Source of the DNA: Ancistrus triradiatus
Taxonomy: Eukaryota > Chordata > Actinopteri > Siluriformes > Loricariidae
Assembly (NCBI GenBank): GCA_025084515.1
Contig: JAJAGP010002207.1
Location: 62,001 to 126,000, forward strand
Direction of reading: 5' to 3'
DNA length: 64,000 bases
Shown: positions 44,771 through 57,274 of the stretch, in pieces
How positions within the stretch are numbered: the first letter of the stretch is position 1
Layout: each line of letters begins with the position of its first letter
Position numbers and translations under genes: made by a program
Notes under the pieces: generated by a model
What the model saw: the letters and a program-made list of their open reading frames with translations, nothing else
What the model was told of the DNA's origin: nothing
Database searches by the model: none

Positions 44771-45860
44771 AATGACACTCCCTCTACTAGGAAGCATGCA
44801 GTACTGTGATTCAACGCCTCCAAAGCATGCTGGGATTAGGACAGCAAGCCCTGGCACGCATGCGCTGAGTAGAAAAATGGCGCTGATTACTGAGTAGACT
44901 AGAGAAACCTGATCATTCAGGTATTTAAAGTTGTTTGAGAGACCATGTGTCTCGTCACACCCTTAACATAGCATTGCATTGGTATTTTGTAGCTCACCCC
45001 CATGAGATAATCAGGGAAAGATGGCAGTGCCTCTGGCATGAGTTAACCATGTGTTAGGGTCCGATTCTAGTGTGACTGGCTCTTTATTTTTGCCACGCTT
45101 TAAGTGTTTAAACTTCTTAGTTTCATGAGGCCTGGCTCCCCACCATTACGTGAGCCATGGCTCTGATTCACTATTTGTGTATGGTATCGACTCAGTACTC
45201 GAGTGCTTGTTCTTAGTGCACACGCTTCACTTCCACATTCTCTATGGTGCAAGATCATATTAGCATTTTGTGTATTTACGTAGTATTCATCAGCTTGCAC
45301 GAGTGAACGCTTGTTTCTTTCTTTCCCTGTTCGCTATGTTGCAAGCGCTGGATTATTACCAGCCTTTATTCTTTCGTTGTTAAAGCACAGCTTGCCGCTT
45401 CTGGGAGCCTCGGCTCTGGTTCACTATTCAGAAATCATTCACTGATGTTGACTCAGGTGTTTACATCCAGAACCAGTATTCATGTTTATTAGTGTAATCG
45501 TGTTTTCGCTTTTTCTCGCTTGTTACGCTGCATGGTCAGCATTGTTAGTAGCATTTCAGTATGCAGGTACACCCATGTTGTTTTTGGCATCTCATTATCC
45601 TGTTGTGTAGCGATTAGCCTTGGTTTGAGCCCGTCTCCGAACGCCTCCTTAGTTTGGCTTTCAAAAGCCACTCACTTCATAGTTTTGCCATTCCTGCTGG
45701 TTAGCTCACCGGAAACGCATCGGTCTTGCACTAGAGCGCTTCGGGATAAATCCCCACTGCGGATTGTTCTTATTTGCGCTTTTTGGAAAGGCAGAAATAT
45801 TTTTTGAAATATTTTAAACAAATATATTATTTGTTTGGTTACTCCATGTACACCGACTTT
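44771..45860. other. Unassigned sequence with internal repetition and tRNA-like boxes
   Basis: Two diverged segments about 260 bp apart share ctctgattcactat and gactcag blocks (45149 and 45405). At 45702-45712 tagctcaccgg is a perfect A-box match, followed by ggtcttgcactagagcgctt and a weak ggataaatccc B-box-like stretch. It could be a SINE head or a decayed tRNA pseudogene. Confidence 0.3.
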
Positions 45861-45956
45861 CCCCACACTTTGTATTACATCGTATAAATGTATGTATGTA
45901 TAGTAATATATATGTCTAAGTATATGTATGAACTCACATGTTCATCTACTGGACAC

Positions 45957-46084
45957 CATTGTGGAATTTAAAACTGCTCTTAAAACTGATGTTTTATTTA
46001 TATATATATATATATATATCAAGTAAAATTGTGTAACCTTGTTTAAAAAGATGAGTTTTAAGAGCAGTTTTAAATTCCACAATG
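45957..46084. repeat. Foldback palindrome with TA-rich loop
   Basis: A perfect 31-bp inverted repeat: arms 45957-45987 (cattgtggaatttaaaactg...) and 46054-46084. The 66-bp loop contains a TA repeat. There is no coding capacity or recognised transposon end. Confidence 0.93.
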
Positions 46085-47589
46085 TAATATAATACAGTTC
46101 AGAGTGGTGGTTATGGTCAAATTTGATCCAGTAATGAAGCAGCATATTGCTGTGGTGAAAAGAGGAACTGGCAGTCACACAAAGAATCAGAAATCAAAAA
46201 TGAACTGATAGTCTCAATCAGTGCAAAAATACTACTAATAATAGTGGAAGATATCAAAACATAAAAGCATTTCTCTTTTATTTTTGATTGCACATTTGAT
46301 CTGAGTCATAAGGAACAGCTCTCTGTCATTCACTCGAAGACATCCCACAAATTAAAGAACACTTTATGGGTTGTCTTTTGGCAGAGCAGTTAACAGGAGA
46401 AAGCTTTTATTATCTCTTATCTTCAAAAGGCCAGAGGAGCTTAACATTACCTTCAAGGACTGTCAAGGACAGTCCTATGACAGTGTTTTTTGACAATGAC
46501 CTTGCTGCAAGAAACGCAAGGCTGCAGACTATTGCTGTCTTAGGCACTTTTTTGCAATACACTTGTTTGTATTATATCTATAAATGTGTTTATGTCTGCA
46601 TTGGTTTATATAATACTGTTTTTTTGTGCAATATCATATTTTGTTTCTAAAACAAAGAAAACCTCAAATACTTAATGCTGTGCAGTTTCTGTGTCAGTCT
46701 TTAAACACAATGATTGATGTATGAATGATGCAAGGGGCATCAGCCACTTTTTTGCATTGTTGGTTCCTTATCTTATGACATGGAAGAAGAGACCAATATG
46801 AGATCAGGCAGACATAACTTGTACTGAAGTTATAGATGTTTCTTTAGTGATAGTCTTGTAAACGTTGAAAGTAGACTGAAATCAGCACCTGCAGAGCAAG
46901 AGTTAGGGTCAAAATCTGACTCTTGAAGTTATTGATCAGAGGCCCGGGTGGACGGACCCCCAATGCACAACTCTCAGATTTTTTTTTTATTCTGTTATGT
47001 AATGAATAATGCCTGTGTCTAGGCCTTTTCTATCCTTTTTACGAGTACTGATTGGTCAGCAATGTCCTGAGATGTAATTCCAATTCACCCTCGAACCCCC
47101 TCAGGAAATATTTCCTGGAGGCAACTCAAGACATTTTTAAAAACTCCATTTTGTGAGATTGAGCTGATGCACTTTCATGGGGTTTTCTCCAAACTTTCAG
47201 GCATGATTTATCAAAGCATTCATCCCCAAATCACATATGTACTTAGGCGAGGTTGCATTTAAATAAAAAATAATTACACAATTGAGCATTCAGTCACCAT
47301 ACAACTTAGTTATAAATAACAGAACATGTAATACTATGAATGTGCTGTAAAGGAAATGTGCTATTGGGTGTTAATACCTGCTTCAGAACAACTGCCTTGT
47401 GTTTGAATCCTCGTACTCCAGCTCAGCAGCACCAGGTAAAGCAGACTTGCACTGCAGGGTTTGTCGATTTTCCAGGTATCCTGTAGGTAAGTGCCTGGGT
47501 CAACCACAGGTGAAAGGTCTGTTGGGATCTAATTAGGATGAAGATTGTCTGGTGGACTACACAGCACTCGTAGACCAATGTATGATGGT
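46085..47589. other. No gene recognised
   Basis: Mixed AT-rich sequence with a poly-T near 46980; no domain or repeat assigned. Confidence 0.4.
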
Positions 47590-48414
47590 AAAATTTCTAT
47601 TTTCATTGCTTTATTTTAACACAAACAATGGTACAGGGCTAACTAAACAATACAAAGAATATAAGTTCACGCGACACCCGACTATGTGATAAACAAAAGA
47701 ATACAACGAAGACCGTGGACAATACATAAAACACAGAATCTCAGGAAATAAACCAACATGACTTACCAAAGCTCTGGGAGTCCGAAACGACCAGGGGCAA
47801 CCAGAGTAATCCACCGTGAACTGGGGCAAACACAAATAATAAACCAAGAACAAGAACAAAGCACGAATTCACAGAAGCAGCCAACGCCGCAGAACGAAGC
47901 CAACAGAAGCGGTCCTTATCACAGACACGAGTTAAACAAAAGTGGCTATCAACCGCAAACCACAAACCGCAAACCGCTGCCACAGTCAGAATGTCGTAAG
48001 ACCAAAGGCAAGTCCCCGCGTCATTCGGGTGCTATGGCCCTGCTTAAATATTGTTCATGCAGCTGTGTCCATTAGTTCAAGGACCACAAACAGCATGGTC
48101 CAGACTGCCCCCCAGTGGCGAGGAAGGGCACAAGATGTGGAGGACCGGGGGGGACCCGTGACTCCTCGCATACTCCTGGGTACCGATGTGGGTACCGAAG
48201 TTGACCGGACCCCCTTCAGGAGAGTATCACGGGAACAAGGGACCTCCTCAGCGCTGGCATGGGAACCGACGACCTCGGCACTGGCACGGGAGCAGACGAT
48301 CTCAGCGCTGGCGTGGGTGCTGGTGCTGTCGTCCTTGGTGCCAACGTTTGTGGCGCAGGGGACGGCGCAAACGTCCGTGGCGCAGGGGTTGGCGCAACCT
48401 GCTCAAATAACTTA

Positions 48415-48735
48415 CTAATAGTCACTTAAGATTCTAGTACTAAGTTGTGTAACGGGTACAGGTACAGAATCAACTTGCTCGGATACGAAACCAGAAAGCA
48501 CAACACGCTCACATACAGAACTATATGATACTAACGGTTCAGACACAGGATCAGCGAATTCGGATACAACATCAACATGCTTGGATACGAAACCAGAAGG
48601 CGTGATGCGCTCACATACAGAACTATGCGATACTAATGGCTCAGACACGGGATCAGCGAATTCAGATACAACATCAACATGCTTGGATACGGAACCAGAA
48701 ATGCGCTCACATAAGGAACTATATGCGGCTAACAA
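48415..48735 (-). pseudogene. Continuation: 34-residue tandem repeats
   Basis: The repeat unit FVSKHVDVVSEFADPVSEPL then VSHSSVCERITPSG occurs twice, with a partial third copy. It lies downstream of the 44-residue repeats and upstream of a Pro/Ala-rich block (48425-48216, APTPAPRTFAPSPAPQTLAP). These three repeat styles follow each other in one protein-coding direction. Confidence 0.55.
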
Positions 48736-48827
48736 TTCAGGTACTGAGCTAATACGGTGCTAGGGTGCTCAATCACGAGGCTAAACAGCTTAAACATCAG
48801 GTTATCAGGCGCTAGCAACTCAGGTAC

Positions 48828-49541
48828 TCAGCTACGTGGCACTAACTGCTCAGTTATTGAGCTAGCATGCTCAGAAACGAAGCTAACCGGCCTGAACATG
48901 GGGTTATGAGGCACTAGCGATTCAGGTACTGAGCTGCAGGACACTAGCTGCTCATCTACTGAGCTACGGGACGCTAACTGCTCAGCTACTGAACTAGCGT
49001 GCTCAAATACAGGGCTAACCGTCTTCAATACTGGATAATCAGGCGCTAGCGACTCAGGTACTGAGCTACGGGGTGTTAACTGCTCATCTACTGAGCTACG
49101 GGGCGCTAACTGCTCAGCTACTGACCTAGCGTGTTCAGAAACTGGGCTATGTTGCGCTAACTGGTGCTTGGCCTGTACCTCCCGGCTGCTGGTGAGCTGG
49201 GGATCCCGCAATTTACCAGCAAACCTGGACAAACGTGGCCTGTTGGAGGACTCCTGCTTGTCTTCGGTGGGGAGACCATACCTCTCCCACAGCTTCTCTA
49301 CAAGCTGGTCACTGGTCTCCAACATAAGCCCTGACCAGTTCATATCCGCCCAGTGGCGTGGCTCGCCTCTGAAGCGCCAGTTATAAAATACTAGGCGGTC
49401 AAAGTCCATGTAATGGGAGAACTGGCGCAAGCAGGCTGAGCATTGGCAAAAAAATTCGTTGCATTGACGGGGGTTACCGTCAAATTTTTCTGTCAACTCA
49501 GCCCACATCGTCCCAACCGGGGTAACGTGAGAACCTGCCAT
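48828..49541 (-). pseudogene. Gag-like protein with 44-residue tandem repeats
   Basis: The frame starts MAGSHVTPVGTMWAELTEKF. Residues about 15-95 resemble Ty3/Gypsy-type gag capsid: DGNPRQCNEFFCQCSACLRQ, FYNWRFRGEPRHWAD and SDQLVEKLWERYGLP. From about residue 130 the protein is built of 44-residue repeats: SPVSEHARSVAEQLAPRSSV then DEQLTPRSSVPESL, twice plus a partial third. It ends at TGA near 48828, where the repeat consensus has a Ser codon, so a single substitution truncated a longer protein. No CCHC knuckle is seen. Confidence 0.6.
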
Positions 49542-49753
49542 CTCTATTGTTCAGCGGGGATTTCTGTGAGTAACGTGAGTTAAACCAAAGCGGCTATCAA
49601 CCACAAACCGCAAACCGCCACCACAGTCAGAAGGCCGTAAGATCAATTTTAGAAATTGTTCAATGTTAAGAATCGAGTTGCCATGAAAAGTACACCACGC
49701 TATAGGAATGGATTTGCGTCGTAACCCGTGGACTACCTGTAGATATATATATA

Positions 49754-51308
49754 CTGGTCCTTCTCAAAAAATTAGCATATTGTGATAAAGTTAATTCTTT
49801 TCCGTAATGTAATGATAAAAATTAAACTTTCATATATTTTAGATTCATTGCACACCAACTGAAATATTTCAAGTCTTTTATCGTTTTAAATACTGATGAT
49901 CTTGGCATACAGCTCATGAAAACCCAAAATTCCTCACAAAATTAGCATATTTCATCCGACCAATAAAAGAAAAGTGTTTTTAATACAAAAAAAGTCAACC
50001 TTTCAGATTATTATGTTCATTTATGCACTCAATACTTGGTCGGGAATCCTTTTGCAGAAATGACTGCTTCAATGCGGCGTGGCATGGAGGCAATCAGCCT
50101 GTGGCACTGTTATGGAGGCCCAGGATGCTTCGATAGCGGCCTTAAAGCTCATCCAGAGTGTTGGGTCTTGCGTCTCTCAACTTTCTCTTCACAATATCCC
50201 ACAGATTCTCTATCAAGTTCAGGTCAGGAGAGTTGGCAGGCCAATTGAGCACAGTAATACCATGGTCAGTAAACCATTTACCAGTGGTTTTGGCACTGTG
50301 AGCAGGTGCCAGGTCGTGCTGAAAAATGAACTCTTCATCTCCATAAAGCTCTACAGCAGATGGAAGCATGAAGTGCTCCAAAATCTCCTGATAGCTAGAT
50401 GCATTGACCCTGCCCTTGAATAAAACACAGTGGACCAACACCAGCAGCTGATATGGCACGCCAGACCATCACTGACTGTGGGTACTTGACACTGGACTTC
50501 AGACATTTTGGCAGTTCCTTCTCCCCAGTCTTCCTCCAGACTCTGGCACCTTGATTTCCGAATGACATGCAAATTTGCTTTCATCCGAAAAAAGTACTTT
50601 GGACCACTGAGCAACAGTCCAGTGCTGCTTCTCTGTAGCCCAGGTCAGGCGCTTCTGCCGCCGTTTCTGGTTCAAAAGTGGCTTGACCTGGGGAATGCGG
50701 CACCTGTAGCCCATTTCCTGCACACGTCTGTGCACGGTGGCTCTGGAATCGGCCCTTCTCCACAAATCCTCCTCAGGGTCCGGTCACCTATTCTCGTTGT
50801 GTGCAGCGTTTTCTGCCACACTTTTTCCTTCCCACAGACTTCCCACTGAGGTGCCTTGATACAGCACTCTGGGAACAGCCTATTCGTTCAGAAATTTCTT
50901 TCTGTGTCTTACCCTCTTGCTTGAGGGTGTCAATGACGGCCTTTCTGGACAGCAGTCAGGTCGGCAGTCTTACCCATGATTGCGGTTTTGAGTAATGAAC
51001 CAGGCTGGGAGTTTTTCAAAAGCCTCAGGAATCTTTTGCAGGTGTTTAGAGTTAATTCGTTGATTCAGATGATTAGGTTAATAGCTCGTTTAGAGAACCT
51101 TTTCATGATATGCTAATTTTGTGAGATGCTAATTTTTTGGGTTTTCATGAGCTGTATGCCAAATCATCAGTATTAAAACAATAAAAGACTTGAAATATTT
51201 CAGTTGGTGTGCAATGAATCTAAAATATATGAAAGTTTAATTTTTATCATTACATTACGGAAAAGAATTAACTTTATCACAATATGCTAATTTTTTGAGA
51301 AGGACCAG
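49754..51308 (-). mobile_element. Tc1-like transposon with ~200-bp inverted repeats
   Basis: The ends ctggtccttctcaaaaaatt and its inverse are nearly identical and flanked by TA (49752-49753 and 51309-51310). The inner repeat section (gaaatatttcaagtctttta) also matches inverted at 51185-51205. The good repeat match makes this one of the younger DNA transposons here. Confidence 0.92.
50142..50977 (-). pseudogene. Tc1-like transposase, frame-broken
   Basis: It starts at a Met codon at 50977 (MGKTADLT...). The middle piece (50765-50499) holds RVQEMGYRCRIPQVKPLLNQ and KVLFSDESKFACHS, with the first catalytic Asp. The C-terminal piece (50459-50142) holds EEFIFQHDLAPAHSAKTTGK, the second Asp, and NWPANSPDLNLIENLWDIVK, with the Glu 34 residues later. 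All three acidic residues are visible but lie in different frames. Confidence 0.88.
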
Positions 51309-51310
51309 TA

Positions 51311-52009
51311 TATATATGGTTTCACAGAATAAATATTAAATAACTTTAGTGAAAATAGCCTCTAAAAGGGGGCAGTGAATATTCAGATTTTGCTGGTTGG
51401 TGCTGGTTTATGGCATTTTTGTGCTGTGGCTTTCAAAAAAAGGTGAAAGACATCAGTTAAGAACAAGAAACAGGAGATCAACAGTATGTTTTTAAGCAGT
51501 ATGCTTGAGCTCTGATCATGGATTAATGTTCTCTGTTGCCATGGGATTTTCATCAAATTGACAGATGTGTTGGAGGTGTTCATACTAACCCAAAAAATAA
51601 CATAATATGCAGATTATGTTCTGCACAGCTGCAAAAATGATATCCTGTATGTAGTGGGATGTAGTGTTTGTGTGAGTTTTCACCATGTTGTGCTCAACAA
51701 CAGAAGAAGCATCAATGACAAGGTCTGCCTCTCCAGGTACGTTTAAGATTCAAAAGCATTTGTGAACACCTCTTCTATATGACATAGCTTTCAAAACATT
51801 TTTTCTTTTCTTTTTGCAAAATTTCAGTTCAAATGTTGCTTAAAGTATATTATCCAAAATAAACTATTTCCTACTTGAAATGCAGTCTGACAGACAGTGT
51901 GCATATTAATAATTCAAAATCAGTTAAGCTGCTAAGCTGTTCAATATGTATAGTTCACTTCTTGCTGGAGAAATGATTGTTGCAAGTATGAATGCAAGAG
52001 AGAGGTACA
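51311..52009. other. No gene recognised
   Basis: Nothing coding or repetitive is assigned. A tiny splice-site-bounded segment near 51706-51738 was considered and rejected. Confidence 0.4.
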
Positions 52010-52175
52010 TGTACAGCATTTAGAAGATGTGCTTATCCAGAGAGAATTACAGTTAATACAGTCTTACAAGGTGCAATCCAAGCAGTTGACAGTTATGGGG
52101 CCCCAACAGATAGTGCTGGCATTAAATCCTCAATCTTCTGGTCAATAATCCAATACTTTAACCACTGAGCCAGTA
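52010..52175. repeat. SINE-like repeat
   Basis: catttagaagatgtgcttat followed by ccagagagaattacagt, and ctttaaccactgagcca, are stock sequences of fish tRNA-derived SINE families, diverged here. Confidence 0.5.
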
Positions 52176-52361
52176 ATTCCGTACTTTAATAGCTGAGCCA
52201 ATGCTTTATCAGTTAATAAAAAACAAAAACTGCATCTGCAAAATAAACATCACAACATACTCTAACATGATTGAAAACATCATAAAAACACCTACACATC
52301 TGTCCCTAGAAGTAACAATACTGAAATGATTAAAATCCAAATTCAAAATTAATTCTAACCT

Positions 52362-52690
52362 ACACTCACCAATCACTTTATTAGGTACACCTCCTTGTTT
52401 CTACACTCATTGTCTGATGTGGTGGTGGTGGTGTGTTAGTGTTTTGCTCTTACAGTTGGACCAGTCATCCTCTAATCCTTCATCAGTACTCAGAGGACGC
52501 TGGCTACAGGATGCTGGTGGCTGGAAATTTTTTGTAGGTGGACTATTTTCAGCCTAGCAGTTCTGCTGTGTCTGATCCACTCATGCCAGCACATCACACA
52601 CTAACACACCACCCTCACGTCAGTGTCATTGCAGTGCTGAGAATGATCCACCAAGCCAATAGTACCTGATGGTCCTGTGGGGGTCCTGAC
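52362..52690. repeat. Teleost non-autonomous repeat
   Basis: tacactcaccaatcacttta, then ggacgctggctacaggatgc, then gtcattgcagtgctgagaat are in the order of a very common teleost repeat. A worn relative is at 31360. Confidence 0.6.
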
Positions 52691-52739
52691 CAAAGGATGA
52701 TCCCTTGACCAGTTTCCTCTCTCTCACCCACAGCTGATT

Positions 52740-53760
52740 GTTTTTTGTGACTGCTTATGGTGCAGTCATCGTGCATACAAGATGGTGGAAGAAGTTAGTA
52801 AGGATGTTGGGGGTCAGACCTAACTTTTTGAGCCTGAGAAGTAAGTACTTTCACTGGCAAGCAGATCTCAGAGTCATGTTGATGTGAACGGAAAAGGTGA
52901 GGTCATTGGTAACATGAACACCAAGAAACTGATGACTCCATCAATGTATATGTGATATGATCATGTCCCTATGACTTCCTAAAGACCATAGCTGTCATCT
53001 TTGTTTTACTGACATTACGATGGAGGCTGTGGCCACTGCACCACTACGGTAGTGCTTTCATCTTCTTTCTGTAGGCTGTCTCATCTCCCTGGGAACTGTA
53101 ACAGTGGCATACCTTTTTAAAACATATGGGAATGAGAGGCTTATGGAAAAGTTGAAACTATCAGTAAATATCCCTGCTAAATGAATGGCACATGCTCTGA
53201 GGATGTTGCCATGGATACCATCAGGACCTTTGTTGTCTTGATTTATTCACATCAGACTTAGATACTGATACTGAACAGGTAATACAGTCGACTGAATGTT
53301 GTGCAGGAAAAGTGCAATGATTTTAGTAATCATACTAAATGTGCTCATTTGGTAGAGAGGCTGACATGTCCTGTCACTGCATTGCCTGGTTTTGTAGTCA
53401 ATGATGGACCGTAGGACACCCCACATGTGCTTGATGTTGGAACCATAGCGTTGAGACTTCATGTCTTCCTTGTAATTTCTCTTGGCAAGATCGATTGTGC
53501 TATATAGGTCGTGCCTGGCCCTGACAGATCCCCAGAGTTATAGGCTGTTTGTGCTTTCAGTTTAGCACAGACTTCGACCCATGGTTTCTGATTAGGAAAC
53601 AACCAGACAGTGTGTTTTTGGTTCTTTAACGAAGGAACATGTAACAGAGTTTGTGTACTCATTAATATCATCCCCTGCTTCCTCGTCTGTGGATTCAAAG
53701 CAGCACAGAAGTTCGGTGGTTGCCGATTCTCTCCACTGAAAGGCTGCTTTGCAGTCTGTT
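52740..53760 (-). pseudogene. Non-LTR reverse transcriptase ORF2, decayed
   Basis: Reading on the - strand: FPNQKPWVEVCAKLKAQTAY near 53600, then NIKHMWGVLRSIIDYKTRQ near 53400, then GPDGIHGNILRACAIHLAG near 53230. FLGVHVTNDLTFSVHINMT near 52900 is followed by LKKLGLTPNILTNFF. This is the order of a fish LINE ORF2 from the pre-RT linker to the thumb, with the YxDD region deleted around 53050. The clade is uncertain. Confidence 0.7.
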
Positions 53761-54699
53761 CTCTCTTGATTAGGTCTCCTGATTAAGGTCTTAATCAGGT
53801 GATCTGCCTTTTAGTAGTTCTTAATAAATCACTCACAACAAACTCAAAGCTAGAAAAATAGCAACTCACCATTGTAAAGCAACTCTGGGGAGTCCAGTCT
53901 AGTTAGGTGATTTAAAAAGCACACTAATCTTGTTATCAGTGCATGTAATTTATTAACTGATTTAGAAGTGCATTTGAGGAGTATTACAAAACTCTGAAAG
54001 ATTTTTGAATATGTCATGTGGACATAAACGCTGTGACAGCTAAACCATCATCTAAAACTTCATTTTGAGGGCTATTCTTTCTCTCACAAAATGATACAGT
54101 AGCTCATTTGTGTTATCAGGCACTGAAGGCCACTGCTGTCATTATAATTATCAGATCTTAGTCTTTCCTAATATCTAACATCTCAAAAAGAGAATATGTT
54201 CTTTCATTCATAGAGTGTCAGTTATGTGAGTCAAAATTGATTAGTAGAAGTTTCATTTCCTTGTTCATTTTGATAATTCTAAACAGAGGAGTGCGGAAAT
54301 GGAGTAAAATACTGCTTTATTAACAAACCGGTCACAGGTATCAGGTTTGGCAAAGAACAGCTTATTAAAGTGAATTCAGAAGTCGAAACAGACTGCAGTT
54401 AAAAGAGAAAGAACGTCCAAAGGGTGAGACAAAAAACAGAATGCAATGAAGAACACTGAAACAATTCATTGAAATAAGACTTAGGCATTGTGTAAGTGTA
54501 TAAGTGTGAATGGCATTTAAATGTCTGTGAGAGTGATCAGTAAAGGAATGCCGATATATGTGATCAGAACTTGGCAGTGCAGGCACTTTGCTGGGGGTGT
54601 TAAGGCGAGGTGGATTGTTGGGAGTGCAAATGGTAGCAGTCAGAGGCATGACGCTTATTTTGAAGCTGTCCTGTTAAGCATTGTATTATAGTTTTCTTC
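53761..54699. other. No gene recognised
   Basis: No domain or repeat assigned. Confidence 0.4.
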
Positions 54700-55045
54700 A
54701 GGTTAAAACAGATTTTCCTCACAAGTTAATGCCTTGGCTCCCCTTTCTAGTCACGCACCTTAAAATACTCCTCACTCTTCCTTCCATCATGTTATTCCTT
54801 ACTAATAAAGCTTCACCAGATCTGAATTCAAAAGAACACCTCTGGGATGCAGTAGGGCAATAGATTCCTAGCAAGTGCACCTGAAAAATCTGCAGGAACT
54901 GCATGATTCAATCATGTTAGCATGGAGCACATTCTCAAAGGACTGTATCCAATATCTTGTGGAAACAATGCCACAAAGCATTGAGGCTGTTTTGAGACCA
55001 AAAGGAGACCCCACCAAGTACCAATATAGTGTTCCTAATGAAGTT
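54700..55045 (+). pseudogene. Tc1-like transposase C-terminal remnant
   Basis: SPDLNSKEHLWDAVGQ at about 54818-54863 keeps the Glu block, with Pro-Ile replaced by Ser-Lys. It is followed in other frames by the family's C-terminus up to about 55040. No terminal repeats are seen. Confidence 0.6.
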
Positions 55046-55351
55046 CTCAGTTTGTATGTTACCACTGTATGTTACATCTTTACCAAATGCAGTACTATGT
55101 ATAAGGAAGAAATGGAAGCGTAGATGATTCTTATAATGATTTTTCTTAAACACACAATGAAGCAAAACAGAACTGAAGCTTTGTATTAGTTGATTGTTGT
55201 AGTTCACATCAGCATTGCATGAGAAAAACATCTCAGCCCATATTTTCATCAACAATATATATAGCCCATATATACAATCAACCTTTGAGAACGATTTAAA
55301 AAAAAATTACTCACATAAATCAAATGCAAGCCCAAGACCAATCTAGTACAG

Positions 55352-55760
55352 TCATATCTCGGTTCTCGTCGTTAATACGTTCCAGAAGGCTTGTTGAGTA
55401 CCGAAAACGATGAGTACCTAGCAAATGTTTCCCATAAGGAATGATGTAAATTGAATTAATCCCTTCCAGACCCGCAGAAAATCGACACTGTATAAGGAAT
55501 TATATGCACTAATGGACTTGTATTGTACAGGTGGTCCCTGATTTATGATGGGGATACATTCCAATAAATCCATCATAAGTTAAATGTATCATGAACCATG
55601 ATTTTAGTATAGTCTGTACTCTATCACAGCTGAGCCAACCATATAAACCTTATACACAGCTGAGCTTAAAACAGTTACATTAACCTACAGTTGGCCAAAA
55701 TCATTAACACAAAGCTTATTTTATAATAAAGTGTTGAAAAATCTCATGTAATTTAGTGAG
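55352..55760. repeat. Miniature-element-like repeat (copy 1)
   Basis: It shares gaattaatcccttccagacc, ttgtattgtacaggtggtcc and acctacagttggccaaaatc with the copy at 57275-57640 in the same orientation. The atctcggttctcg start is like transposon ends of the Tigger type; this affiliation is a guess. Confidence 0.7.
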
Positions 55761-57274
55761 TAATGGATTGAAAGTAAAACAAAGAAACAAAACACTTACT
55801 TTACTGGAAAACTCTCAAATCTATTACTGCTTTTCTCAAATCCATTACGCACTACACATTACAATGCTAAACAATAAAGTCTCAAGAGCTGATATTTTGT
55901 ATGCATGGATCCTCTTCAGATTAGTTTGTAGAATGTACAACTGGCCCTGTTACAACACTGTGATAACCGAACCAAATAATGGTAGAAGATGGAAGCATGC
56001 TGATGCTAGTTCCAAGACGCATGACTGAGGGACATTAATAATCTACCATTAATTCATTTGTTCATATTATTTTTATATTACATTATTTCACTCATACTGC
56101 ATATTCACAATCTGGGTCAAGGATGAAATTAAAAGGAGGTTAGGTACTGAGGAGTGAGGTAAATAACACAAGTCTAACCCTGCACCTGTCTGGGAGTTAG
56201 AGGTGATGTCAGTAATATTTGTCAGTGTGCTGCCTGTCCCTGTCTGCTTGGTGTGTGGTTGTTTGGTTGTTTATTCATCATATTGGTTTTATAATTGCCA
56301 AATTCTGTTTGACGTTTGATCATCTGTAGTGGCTTTAAGCAATCCAACCTCTGTAAAAAATTATTTCACCCTCGGTTTCCAGTGATGCTACCTGCATGCA
56401 TTCAGCACTTACTCTGATGTATTCCCCCCAAAAGAAAGAGTACCTGGCAACGGGGAATGTGAGGTTGAGTAATGGTGAATATTAAATGCTACATGTGTTG
56501 TCATTGTACATATTGTATCAATGTTTTTAATGTAGTATCTTGGACTTTAACTCTGAATAGCATTTCAACAACACTGAACAAACATAATGATCAATATAAT
56601 TTATCATGTGTAATATATAATGATCTTCTGGCTGTTTACCCAGATCGATCCACATCTACTTGGTGAAGTGGGGTTTGCACTTTCTTAGAAGAGGATTAAT
56701 TGATCATTGTAACCTTTGTCCTCTGGATTACATGTCATTTGCCTCTATTGGCTGTGCTGCTGAGGTGAGGATGACTCTGATCAATGCAAAATCTGTTTCT
56801 GACAAGACTTGCATACAAAATTTTTTCCTCATGTCTCTATGGTTGGGTTTTCTACTTTTCACCAAAACCTGGCTTAATGCAGATGAACTGAATACACTTT
56901 GTAACTCCTTCCACAGTAGGAGTTGTAATAGTCTTTACAAATGATTAGAAAATTGCTGCCTCTACAGGAAAACACACAAATTTTGAAAATAGAGCTTTAA
57001 AATCCTCCTTATTGTAAAGGTCAGACATGACTTTTATTAGTGAATTTGGAGTGATTTTGTCTACAATTATGACTGCCTTGTGCAACATGCTGACTCTAAA
57101 GGATTTTAATATTAATCTATTTTGTCCAAGAAGGCAAATAGTTTCTGAATTCATTCATCTGATAAACTAATATGGTTTTGTGCAGTGTATTACAGGTCCT
57201 GTGCATGAACATTGCCATATTAGACATTGCCCTGACATTTGGCTTTTGTATTGACAATACTGAAATAGAAAAAT
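55761..57274. other. No gene recognised
   Basis: Short frames only; nothing assigned. Confidence 0.4.

Larger units (their letters stand above)
47590..49640 (-). mobile_element. Gag-only LTR-type retroelement with repeat-rich protein
   Basis: On the - strand a gag-like frame starts at 49541, runs into tandem peptide repeats, and is followed by LTR-like sequence (about 48150-47590) with an AATAAAGC motif near 47620. A piece of that LTR, 47928-48003 (gagttaaac...ctatcaacc), recurs in the same orientation at 49572-49640, just upstream of the gag start. It therefore looks like an element with the 5' LTR mostly lost. No protease, polymerase or integrase is present. Confidence 0.6.

Noticed and set aside
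45700..45770. tRNA gene
   Set aside because: The A box is good, but the B box and stems do not form a cloverleaf.
51706..51738. 33-bp segment between an acceptor and a gtacgt donor
   Set aside because: Too short, with no neighbours in phase; chance is likely.
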